DNA of 21,696 nucleotides from Eikenella sp963548155. Lineage in GTDB: Bacteria; Pseudomonadota; Gammaproteobacteria; Burkholderiales; Neisseriaceae. The first letter of the stretch is position 1. The number at the start of each line of letters is the position of its first letter. The translations under genes were made by a program, and so were the position numbers. The stretch covers positions 1-21,696 of the forward strand of contig CAUUTP010000029.1 of the NCBI GenBank assembly GCA_963548155.1, written 5' to 3'. Below are positions 13,798-19,942 of this stretch, in pieces. The notes beneath the pieces were generated by a model that saw only the letters and a program-made list of their open reading frames with translations, had not been told where the DNA came from and ran no database searches.

Positions 13798-14991
13798 ATG
13801 TTTCGGCACGTTGAGTTCTACCCCGGCGACCCCATCCTCGGCCTGATGGAAAAATACAACCAAGACCCGCGCAGCGAAAAAGTAAACCTCGGCGTGGGCG
13901 TTTATTACGACGGCGAAGGCCGTCTGCCCGTGCTCGAGTGCGTGAAAACTGTTGAACGCGCCCTCGCCGACAGCCCGCGCCCGCGCGGCTACCTGCCCAT
14001 GGAAGGCCTGGCTGCCTACCGCAGCGCCTGCCAAAACCTGCTGTTCGGCGCCGACCACCCCGCCGTGAAAGAAGGCCGCATCGCCACCATCCAATCGCTC
14101 GGCGGCTCCGGCGCGCTGCGTGTGGGTGCCGATTTTATCCACGCCTGGTTTCCGCAGGCCAAGTGCTACGTGAGCGACCCAACCTGGGGCAACCACATCG
14201 GCATTTTTGAAGGCGCCGGCTTCGAAGTGGGCAAATACCCCTACTACGATCCCGCCACCATCGGCGTGAAATTCGAAGAAATGAAAGCCTTCTTCCGCAC
14301 GCTCAAGCAACACGACGTAGTGGTGCTGCACCCCTGCTGCCACAACCCCACCGGTGTGGATTTGAGCCGCAGCCAATGGGACGAAATCCTGCAAATCGTG
14401 AAAGAAGTCGGCCTCATCCCCTTTATGGACATCGCCTACCAAGGCTTCGCCGAAGACATGGAAAGCGACGTGTACGCCATCCGCCGAGCCGTCGAGCTCG
14501 GCTTGTCTGTTTTCATCAGCAACTCCTTCTCCAAAAACCTCTCGCTCTATGGCGAACGCGTGGGCGGCCTCTCCGTGGTGTGCCCCAGCGCCGAAGAAGC
14601 CAAGCTCGTGCTCGGCCAGCTCAAATTCACCGTGCGCCGCATCTATTCCAGTCCCCCTGCCCACGGCGGCTTTGTGGTAGACGGCGTAATGAACAATGCC
14701 ACCCTGTTCAAACAATGGGAAGGCGAAGTATACGAAATGCGCGACCGCATCCGCGCCATGCGCCAAAAGCTGCAGGAAGTGCTCAGCGCCAAAGTGCCCG
14801 GCCGCGATTTCAGCTATTTCACCAAACAACGCGGCATGTTCAGCTTCACCGGTCTCTCGCCCGAACAGGTAGAACGCCTGCAAAAAGAGTTTGCCGTTTA
14901 TATGGTGAGCAACGGCCGCATGTGCGTAGCCGGCCTGAACGAGCAGAATATCGACTACGTGGCCAATGCCTTCGCCGAAGTATTGAAATAA
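13798..14991 (+). CDS. tyrB: Aromatic/aspartate aminotransferase
   Basis: A 397-aa class I pyridoxal-phosphate aminotransferase of the AspC/TyrB type, which transfers amino groups between aspartate, aromatic amino acids and 2-oxoglutarate. It shows VNLGVGVYYD near the N-terminus, CHNPTGVDLS with the cofactor-contacting asparagine, the cofactor lysine K246 in SNSFSKNLSLYGERVG, and substrate-binding R374 in NGRMCVAGLN. Length equals E. coli TyrB; distinguishing AspC from TyrB by eye is uncertain. AGGA eight bases upstream supports the start. Single-gene unit ending at a long DUS hairpin. Confidence 0.93.
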   Translation: MFRHVEFYPGDPILGLMEKYNQDPRSEKVNLGVGVYYDGEGRLPVLECVKTVERALADSPRPRGYLPMEGLAAYRSACQNLLFGADHPAVKEGRIATIQSLGGSGALRVGADFIHAWFPQAKCYVSDPTWGNHIGIFEGAGFEVGKYPYYDPATIGVKFEEMKAFFRTLKQHDVVVLHPCCHNPTGVDLSRSQWDEILQIVKEVGLIPFMDIAYQGFAEDMESDVYAIRRAVELGLSVFISNSFSKNLSLYGERVGGLSVVCPSAEEAKLVLGQLKFTVRRIYSSPPAHGGFVVDGVMNNATLFKQWEGEVYEMRDRIRAMRQKLQEVLSAKVPGRDFSYFTKQRGMFSFTGLSPEQVERLQKEFAVYMVSNGRMCVAGLNEQNIDYVANAFAEVLK

Positions 14992-15012
14992 ACGCAGGCA
15001 GGCTTGAATAAG

Positions 15013-15055
15013 AAGGCTACCTGAAAACGGTGTAGACCGATTTTCAGGTAGCCTT
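15013..15055 (+). terminator. Aminotransferase terminator, inverted DUS pair
   Basis: 15-bp stem (15013-15027 with 15041-15055); the 13-base loop can itself pair CGGT with ACCG. Both DUS copies are exact. Confidence 0.85.
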
Positions 15056-15087
15056 TCCCCAAAGCGCCCAATCTCACCGAGAAAACC

Positions 15088-15513
15088 ATGAAGAAACCCG
15101 CCAGAAGCCATATCAAACTCTTGATCAAGAGTTTGCTGATAACCCTCATCTTGCTGATATTAGCAGGCTATTTCCTGATTACTCTCACCCAAAGCAAGTA
15201 TTATTCCATCAACCTGCTGCACAACAACCAATCTGGCACCCCATATCTGGAAAAACTCGAAATCAACAATAAAACCTACATCATCAACCAAGACATACCG
15301 CCCGACAGCACCCCTTCTCATTTCGATGAGAGCAGATCGATCCTGGATTTTAAAGGAAAAAGCAGGCTGAATATCACCTTCACCATCCGAAACAAAGAAA
15401 ACCATCAAATCATCACACCATCTTGCAGCGTAACATTTGAAGCAGAGGTGAATTACTGTTTCCTGCACGCATATTTGAAAAATGATCAAGTGTTCTGTAT
15501 TTGCAATTTCTAG
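15088..15513 (+). CDS. Uncharacterised membrane-anchored protein, AT-rich
   Basis: A 141-aa protein with a basic N-terminus (MKKPARSHIK), one strong membrane segment (about 12-33), and a polar exterior domain rich in N, I, S and T. Four cysteines (C113, C124, C137, C139) cluster in the last 30 residues, ending CICNF; in the periplasm they could form disulfides. I do not recognise a family. Codons are much more A/T-rich than in neighbours, and the gene lies between two DUS hairpins, both signs of recent acquisition. A perfect 22-base palindrome (15114-15135) covers codons 9-16. Only a weak GAG precedes the ATG, 32 bases after the upstream hairpin, and no promoter is clear. Confidence 0.7.
   Translation: MKKPARSHIKLLIKSLLITLILLILAGYFLITLTQSKYYSINLLHNNQSGTPYLEKLEINNKTYIINQDIPPDSTPSHFDESRSILDFKGKSRLNITFTIRNKENHQIITPSCSVTFEAEVNYCFLHAYLKNDQVFCICNF
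15114..15135. repeat. Perfect 22-base palindrome in the start of the AT-rich gene
   Basis: Centre TGATCA, half-site CAAACTCTTGA, mirrored exactly. It could be an operator-like dyad or an RNA hairpin near the start codon. It is unrelated to the DUS. Confidence 0.8.
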
Positions 15514-15543
15514 AGCAAGCTTCACGCCGCCAGTGCCAACTAT

Positions 15544-15583
15544 TTTTCAGGTAGCCCCAAGCCGCGCAAAGGCTACCTGAAAA
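15544..15583 (+). terminator. Terminator of the AT-rich gene, inverted DUS pair
   Basis: 13-bp stem (15544-15556 with 15571-15583), 14-base loop, 30 bases after the stop codon and 32 before the DUF488 start. Confidence 0.8.
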
Positions 15584-15615
15584 CATCCCGCCTCCCCTCA
15601 TCAGAAAGCCCTGCC

Positions 15616-15993
15616 ATGCCAGCCATCCGACGCATCTACGGCTACACGCCCTCTGCCGTCCCCGCCATTTTCTGCGACCGCCTCTACCCGCGCGGCATCC
15701 GCAAAGAAACCTTCGCCGCCGTGCAGTGGCTCAAAGACATTGCGCCTTCCGCCGAGCTGCGCCGCTGGTATCACGCCGCACCGCAAGAGCGTTTCCCCGA
15801 ATTTGCCGCGCGCTACACCGAAGAGCTGCAAAGCGGCAGCGCCCATGCCGCGCTGCTGGCTCTGAAAAAGCAGCTTACCGCCGCGCCGGATACCGTGTTG
15901 CTCACCGCCGTGCGCTGCCCGCAGCAGAGCCATCTTTCAGTATTGGCCGAGGTGTTGGGCTGGAAAAAGGTGGATTGGGGCGATGGCGCTTGA
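15616..15993 (+). CDS. DUF488 family protein
   Basis: A 125-aa cytoplasmic protein matching the DUF488 family: IRRIYGYTP at the start, the signature FCDRLYPRGIRKE at about 19-31, WLKDIAPSAELRRWYH at 38-53, and the C-terminal LLTAVRCPQQSHLSVLAEVL. Function is unknown for the family; members are often single small genes. No good ribosome site is visible. The downstream region contains a DUS with an extended repeat instead of a paired hairpin, although GGCGTTTGA (15994-16002) and TCAAACGCC (16043-16051) enclose it as a 9-bp stem. Confidence 0.85.
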   Translation: MPAIRRIYGYTPSAVPAIFCDRLYPRGIRKETFAAVQWLKDIAPSAELRRWYHAAPQERFPEFAARYTEELQSGSAHAALLALKKQLTAAPDTVLLTAVRCPQQSHLSVLAEVLGWKKVDWGDGA

Positions 15994-16005
15994 GGCGTTT
16001 GAACT

Positions 16006-16043
16006 GTTTTAACTTCGTTGAAGCTCACACTTTCAGGTAGCCT
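16006..16043 (-). repeat. Extended DUS repeat, copy 1
   Basis: On the minus strand an exact DUS is followed by 26 further bases (GTGAGCTTCAACG...AGTTAAAAC) that recur at 19571-19608 with 36 of 38 positions identical. The copy lies between the DUF488 and rfbC genes. Confidence 0.85.
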
Positions 16044-16061
16044 CAAACGCCGCATTCTCGG

Positions 16062-16067
16062 TAAAAT
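16062..16067 (+). promoter_or_regulatory. Possible -10 element of rfbC
   Basis: TAAAAT, 31 bases before the rfbC ATG, giving a leader of about 25 bases. No -35 recognised. Confidence 0.3.
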
Positions 16068-16098
16068 AGAGCTTTCATCCCATTCACACACGCACAGC

Positions 16099-16641
16099 AT
16101 GAATATTTTCGACACCGCCCTGCCCGATGTGAAAATCATCGAGCCCGAAGCCCACGGCGACGAGCGCGGCTTCTTTATGGAAACCTTCCGCGACAACTGG
16201 TTTCGCGAGCACATCGGCCACCACACTTTCGTGCAGGAAAACCACTCCCGCTCCGAGCATGGAGTGCTGCGCGGCCTGCACTATCAAACCGTTTGCCCGC
16301 AAGGCAAGCTAGTGCGCGTGGTGGCGGGCAGCGTGTTCGACGTGGCCGTGGATTTGCGCCGCTCCTCGCCCACTTTCGGCCATTGGGTGGGCGCGGTGCT
16401 TTCTGCCGAAAACCGCTACCAAATGTGGATTCCGCCCGGCTTCGCCCACGGCTTCTACACCACCGACAATCACGCCGACATCGTGTATAAATGCACCAAC
16501 TACTACCAGCCCGACCACGAACACACCCTGTTTTGGCACGACCCCGCCGTGGGCATCGACTGGCCGCTGGCCGCCCCGCCGCTGCTTTCCGGCAAAGATG
16601 CCGCCGGCAGCCTGCTGGCACAGGCCGTATTATTCGATTAA
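16099..16641 (+). CDS. rfbC: dTDP-4-dehydrorhamnose 3,5-epimerase
   Basis: A 180-aa cupin enzyme (RfbC/RmlC) that epimerises dTDP-4-keto-6-deoxyglucose at C3 and C5 on the way to dTDP-rhamnose. DERGFFMETFR is at 21-31, QENHSRSEHGVLRGLHYQ at 47-63 with R59 and the catalytic base H61, K70 in PQGKLVRV, WIPPGFAHGF with H117, and Y130 in IVYKCTNYY. The frame is open 27 codons upstream, but that part is the extended DUS repeat, so the ATG at 16099 is chosen. The partners rfbA, rfbB and rfbD are not in this window, which is unusual. gmhB follows after 15 bases, suggesting a shared transcript for surface-sugar genes. Confidence 0.93.
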   Translation: MNIFDTALPDVKIIEPEAHGDERGFFMETFRDNWFREHIGHHTFVQENHSRSEHGVLRGLHYQTVCPQGKLVRVVAGSVFDVAVDLRRSSPTFGHWVGAVLSAENRYQMWIPPGFAHGFYTTDNHADIVYKCTNYYQPDHEHTLFWHDPAVGIDWPLAAPPLLSGKDAAGSLLAQAVLFD

Positions 16642-16653
16642 AGGCTACCTGAA
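16642..16653 (+). repeat. DUS between rfbC and gmhB
   Basis: Exact AGGCTACCTGAA fills nearly the entire 15-base gap. The only purine-rich bases available as a gmhB ribosome site are its AAAGG. Confidence 0.85.
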
Positions 16654-16656
16654 ACC

Positions 16657-17211
16657 ATGAAACTCATCATCCTCGACCGCGACGGCGTGCTCAACCAAGA
16701 CCGCGACGATTTTGTGAAATCCGAAGACGAATGGATTCCCCTGCCCGGCAGCATGGATGCCGTGGCGCTGTTCAAACAGGCCGGCTACACCGTTGTAATC
16801 GCCACCAACCAATCCGGCATCGGCCGCCGCTATTTCTCCATGCAAGACCTCAACGAAATGCACGAAAAAATGCACCGCCTGGCCAATGAAGCCGGCGGCA
16901 GCATCGACGGCATCTGGTTTTGCCCGCACACCGATACCGACCACTGTTCCTGCCGCAAGCCCAAGCCCGGCATGGTGGAAGACATCCTCAACCGCTTCAA
17001 TACCGACGCACGCGGCGTTTATCTCGTGGGCGACAGCCTGCGCGATTTGCAAGCCATCGATGCCGTGGGCGGCCTGCCCGTGCTCGTGCTCACCGGCAAA
17101 GGCAAGAAAACCCTCGCCGCCGGCGGGCTACCTGAAAACACCCAGGTGTTCGACGATTTGCTTGCCTTCGCCCATCACCTTATCCAAACCAGCCACGAGC
17201 AGGAGGCCTAA
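16657..17211 (+). CDS. gmhB: D,D-heptose 1,7-bisphosphate phosphatase
   Basis: A 184-aa HAD-family phosphatase that makes heptose 1-phosphate for the ADP-heptose of lipooligosaccharide core. The nucleophile pair is D7 and D9 (LDRDGVLN), motif 2 is T50 in ATNQSGIGR, zinc ligands are C89, H91, C97 and C99 (CPHTDTDHCSC), then RKPKPGM, and motif IV is GDSLRDLQAI. A DUS at 17125-17136 encodes G-L-P-E-N near the C-terminus, in a variable surface stretch. Its stop overlaps the next start as TAATG. Confidence 0.94.
   Translation: MKLIILDRDGVLNQDRDDFVKSEDEWIPLPGSMDAVALFKQAGYTVVIATNQSGIGRRYFSMQDLNEMHEKMHRLANEAGGSIDGIWFCPHTDTDHCSCRKPKPGMVEDILNRFNTDARGVYLVGDSLRDLQAIDAVGGLPVLVLTGKGKKTLAAGGLPENTQVFDDLLAFAHHLIQTSHEQEA
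17125..17136 (+). repeat. DUS inside gmhB
   Basis: GGGCTACCTGAA (11-base core exact) read as G-L-P-E near the end of GmhB. Confidence 0.85.
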
Positions 17212-17978
17212 TGTTCTCACTCTGGATACGCAATCTCGCCTACTGGCTGCTGATGGCCATCATCACACCGCCCCTGTTCCTCTTGATGCTGCTCACCGCC
17301 CCCATCCCGGGCGCCCTCCACACCCTCGCCACCCGCTGGGCGCTGATGCTGATGTGGCTTTTGGAAAACATCGTCGGCCTCAAATACCGCGTGGAAGGCG
17401 CAGAAAACATCCCAGAAGGCCCCGCCATCATCTGCTGCAAACACCAATCCGGCTGGGAAACGCTGGCCACGCAGAAAATCTTCCCGCCGCAGGTATTCGT
17501 GGCCAAACGCGAGCTGTTCCGCATTCCCTTCTTCGGCTGGGGGCTCAAGCTCGCCGGCACCATCGGCATCGATCGGCGCAACCCCGGCAAAGCCTCCGCC
17601 CAAATCATCGAACAAGGCAGCAAACGCAAAGCGCAAGGCTATTGGATTACCATTTTCCCCGAAGGCACGCGCATGCCGCCCGGCAGCAAAGGCCGCTATA
17701 AAAGCGGCGCCGCCCGCACCGCCCAGCTGCTGGAAATGGATATCGTGCCCGTCGCCCTCAACAGCGGCGAATTTTGGCCGAAGAACTCTTTCCTCAAACA
17801 CCCCGGCGAAATCAGCGTCATCATTTGTCCGCCGATTAAACATACCGCCGGCGATATCCCCGAACTTACCGCCGCCATCGAAGAAGCCATCGAAAGCCAA
17901 ATGCCCCGCATCACCGGCCGCGGCCCCTGCTACGGTGGCGCCAAACCGGGCATCGAGCGGCAAGGCGGCGCGGCATGA
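17211..17978 (+). CDS. plsC: 1-acyl-glycerol-3-phosphate acyltransferase (PlsC/NlaA type)
   Basis: A 255-aa inner-membrane enzyme that acylates lysophosphatidic acid to phosphatidic acid. Hydrophobic segments cover about 8-30 and 38-55. The acyltransferase motif reads H78-QSGW-E83, with E in place of the common D, as in Neisseria NlaA as I recall it; motif III is FPEGTR at 149-154, and KRELFRIPFFGWGL at 99-112 is motif II. AGGAGG four bases upstream of an ATG that shares its A with the gmhB stop shows translational coupling. The downstream gene overlaps its stop as ATGA. Confidence 0.94.
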   Translation: MFSLWIRNLAYWLLMAIITPPLFLLMLLTAPIPGALHTLATRWALMLMWLLENIVGLKYRVEGAENIPEGPAIICCKHQSGWETLATQKIFPPQVFVAKRELFRIPFFGWGLKLAGTIGIDRRNPGKASAQIIEQGSKRKAQGYWITIFPEGTRMPPGSKGRYKSGAARTAQLLEMDIVPVALNSGEFWPKNSFLKHPGEISVIICPPIKHTAGDIPELTAAIEEAIESQMPRITGRGPCYGGAKPGIERQGGAA

Positions 17979-18169
17979 AGCCGAAGATGGACGGCGATAC
18001 CATCGGTGCCATCGCCTTTGCTCTGGCCTCCCTTCTTTTCGTGTGGCGCTATCTCGCCGCCGATTTGCGGCACAGCGAAATCCACCCCGTCTGGCGACAG
18101 CTCATCATCGGCAGCGGCATCGCCATCATCGTGGCCAGCCTACTGTATTATTTGGGCATCTTCGGCTAA
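17975..18169 (+). CDS. Small two-segment membrane protein
   Basis: A 64-aa protein with two membrane segments (about 8-25 and 42-62) joined by a polar loop, RYLAADLRHSEIHPVWRQ. Its ATG overlaps the plsC stop by four bases (ATGA), so it is probably translated by coupling with plsC and may act with the acyltransferase or lipid synthesis; that is inference from position. No family recognised. An alternative start is the Met at codon 5. Confidence 0.75.
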   Translation: MKPKMDGDTIGAIAFALASLLFVWRYLAADLRHSEIHPVWRQLIIGSGIAIIVASLLYYLGIFG

Positions 18170-18187
18170 AACCGCTATCCAATAAGC

Positions 18188-18216
18188 TTTCAGGTAGCCT
18201 TCAAGGCTACATGAAA
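18188..18216 (+). terminator. Terminator of the rfbC-gmhB-plsC operon
   Basis: 14-bp stem with one mismatch (18188-18201 with 18203-18216), almost no loop. The right arm carries the only mutated DUS of a pair: AGGCTACATGAA. Confidence 0.65.
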
Positions 18217-18268
18217 ATATTTCCGCGTACTCCGCGGCAAGTTGCACCTTGTTTCCACAACAAACAAA

Positions 18269-18310
18269 AGGCTACCTGAAACGCGTCTGCTGTATTTTTT
18301 CAGGTAGCCT
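18269..18310 (+). terminator. Second inverted DUS pair before dapC
   Basis: 13-bp stem (18269-18281 with 18298-18310), 16-base loop ending in T. It follows the previous hairpin by about 50 bases, leaving only 59 bases to the dapC ATG for a promoter. Confidence 0.75.
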
Positions 18311-18369
18311 ATCCCATGCCTGCCGATTACAATATCCTTTTTCCCCTTGCACCGAACACCAAACCCGCC

Positions 18370-19563
18370 ATGAACCCACACCTATCCCAACTCCAGCCCT
18401 ACCCCTTCGCCCGTCTGCGCGAAGCCATGCAAGGCGTGAATCCGCCCGAGGGCGTTGTACCCGTGCCGCTGCAAATCGGCGAGCCCAAACACCCCGCCCC
18501 CGCCGTGATTACCGATGCGCTCACCGCCGCCCTGCCGCGCCTCGATGCCTATCCGCAAACTGCAGGCCTGCCCGAACTGCGCCAAGCCTGCGCCGGCTTC
18601 CTGCAACGCCGCTACGGCCTCGCGCTCGATCCCAGCAGCGAAATCCTGCCTGTGCTGGGCAGCCGCGAAGCCCTATTTTCCTTCGTGCAAGCGGTGTTGG
18701 GCGGTAACGAGCAGGAACAGCCCGTGGTGGTGTGCCCCAATCCGTTTTATCAGATTTACGAAGGCGCCGCGCTCCTGGCCGGGGCGGAAACCGCGTTTGC
18801 CAACTGCCGCGCCCCGCACTTTAAGCCCGATTGGAGCAGCATTCCTGAGACCGTGTGGCAGCGTGTAAAGCTGGTGTTCGTTTGTTCGCCGCACAACCCC
18901 TGCGGCAGCGTGATGCAAAAAGCCGACTGGGCAGAACTCTTTGAATTGCAAAGCCGTTACGGCTTTATCATCGCCGCCGATGAATGCTATTCCGAAATTT
19001 ATTTCGAAGGCGAGCCGCCCATCGGCTGCCTGCAGGCCGCTGCCGAATTGGGGCGCGATTTCAGCAAACTGGTGATGTTTACCAGCCTCTCCAAACGCTC
19101 CAACGTGCCCGGCCTGCGCTCCGGCTTTGTGGCCGGCGATGCCGCGCTGCTCAAGGATTTCCTGCTCTACCGCACCTACCACGGCAGCGCCATGGGCATT
19201 CCCGTGCAGATGGCCAGCATCGCCGCCTGGAACGATGAAACGCATGTGCTGGAAAACCGCCGCCTGTATCAGGAAAAATTCGCCCACGTGCTGCCGATTC
19301 TGGCGCAGGGTTTTGAGGTAACGCGTCCGGATGCTTCGTTCTATATTTGGCTGCAAGCGCCCGACGGCGACGATTTGGCCTTCGCCCGCACCCTGTGGCG
19401 CGAAGCCGCCATCCAAGTGCTGCCTGGCCGCTTTCTGGCGCGCGACACCGTGCAAGGCAACCCCGGCACGGGCTATGTGCGCATCGCGCTGGTCGCCCCC
19501 GTGGCCGACTGCGTGGCAGCGGCGGAAAAGATTGTGGCAATCCGCCGGCGTTGTTATCCATAG
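18370..19563 (+). CDS. dapC: Succinyldiaminopimelate aminotransferase DapC
   Basis: A 397-aa class I/II pyridoxal-phosphate enzyme of lysine and diaminopimelate synthesis; it aminates N-succinyl-2-amino-6-ketopimelate. LSQLQPYPFARLREAM at the N-terminus, IGEPKHPAP, LDAYPQTAGLPELRQA, the conserved SPHNPCG, the aspartate in AADECYSEIYFEG, the cofactor lysine K242 in FTSLSKRSNVPGLRSGF, and GYVRIALV near the end are DapC-like. The frame is open 18 codons upstream, but homologues start at MNPHL; neither ATG has a visible ribosome site. Confidence 0.92.
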   Translation: MNPHLSQLQPYPFARLREAMQGVNPPEGVVPVPLQIGEPKHPAPAVITDALTAALPRLDAYPQTAGLPELRQACAGFLQRRYGLALDPSSEILPVLGSREALFSFVQAVLGGNEQEQPVVVCPNPFYQIYEGAALLAGAETAFANCRAPHFKPDWSSIPETVWQRVKLVFVCSPHNPCGSVMQKADWAELFELQSRYGFIIAADECYSEIYFEGEPPIGCLQAAAELGRDFSKLVMFTSLSKRSNVPGLRSGFVAGDAALLKDFLLYRTYHGSAMGIPVQMASIAAWNDETHVLENRRLYQEKFAHVLPILAQGFEVTRPDASFYIWLQAPDGDDLAFARTLWREAAIQVLPGRFLARDTVQGNPGTGYVRIALVAPVADCVAAAEKIVAIRRRCYP

Positions 19564-19570
19564 TACCCAA

Positions 19571-19608
19571 AGGCTACCTGAAAGCGTGAGCTTCAACGCA
19601 GTTAAAAC
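19571..19608 (+). repeat. Extended DUS repeat, copy 2
   Basis: An exact DUS followed by GCGTGAGCTTCAACGCAG and TTAAAAC, 36 of 38 positions identical to the reverse complement of 16006-16043. It starts seven bases after the dapC stop. Confidence 0.85.
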
Positions 19609-19890
19609 GAACGAAGTGAGTTTCTACGAAGCTAAAGTGCAGCTTTAACACTGCTAAAACCGTTCCACCCTTTGCGCCAATATCAATAAAGGCTACCTGA
19701 AAAACCACAATCCGGTTTCAGGTAGCCTTATCGCATCCATTAAGCCACGCTATCTCCTTATGCCAGCATAGCGGGCTAGCAACACTTAAAACCAGGCGGC
19801 ACGACGCAGACAGCACACACACGGCCAGCGAGCCAGCTCCGCAGTATCCTTATTTTAATTCACGATATAAGCCAAGCAGCCGCGGCAAAT
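19609..19890. other. Noncoding stretch between dapC and resB
   Basis: No gene found. It contains GAAGCTAAAGTGCAGCTTTAAC-like short inverted pieces at 19628-19650, the DUS hairpin at 19689-19729, and from 19730 an unstructured, AT-moderate region leading to the resB promoter. No small RNA could be supported. Confidence 0.5.
19689..19729 (+). terminator. dapC terminator, inverted DUS pair
   Basis: 14-bp stem (19689-19702 with 19716-19729), 13-base loop, 125 bases after the stop. Confidence 0.75.
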
Positions 19891-19894
19891 CAGT

Positions 19895-19900
19895 TATAAT
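19895..19900 (+). promoter_or_regulatory. -10 element of resB
   Basis: Perfect TATAAT followed by CCCGC, 42 bases before the resB ATG. No -35 recognised. Confidence 0.45.
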
Positions 19901-19942
19901 CCCGCTGTTTCAGTCCCACGTTTCTGCTCCGGATTTTCGGTT

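Noticed and set aside
13750..15111. 453-codon open frame on the minus strand opposite the aminotransferase
   Set aside because: Antisense of a well-supported aminotransferase and crosses a DUS hairpin; low-complexity composition.
16018..16098. 27-codon N-terminal extension of RfbC
   Set aside because: It is encoded by the extended DUS repeat, and the same peptide start (MKLTLSGSL) arises from the other repeat copy, so it is a repeat artefact.
18189..18310. CRISPR-like array
   Set aside because: The repeats are 12-base DUS copies in alternating orientation with irregular gaps, and no cas genes are present.
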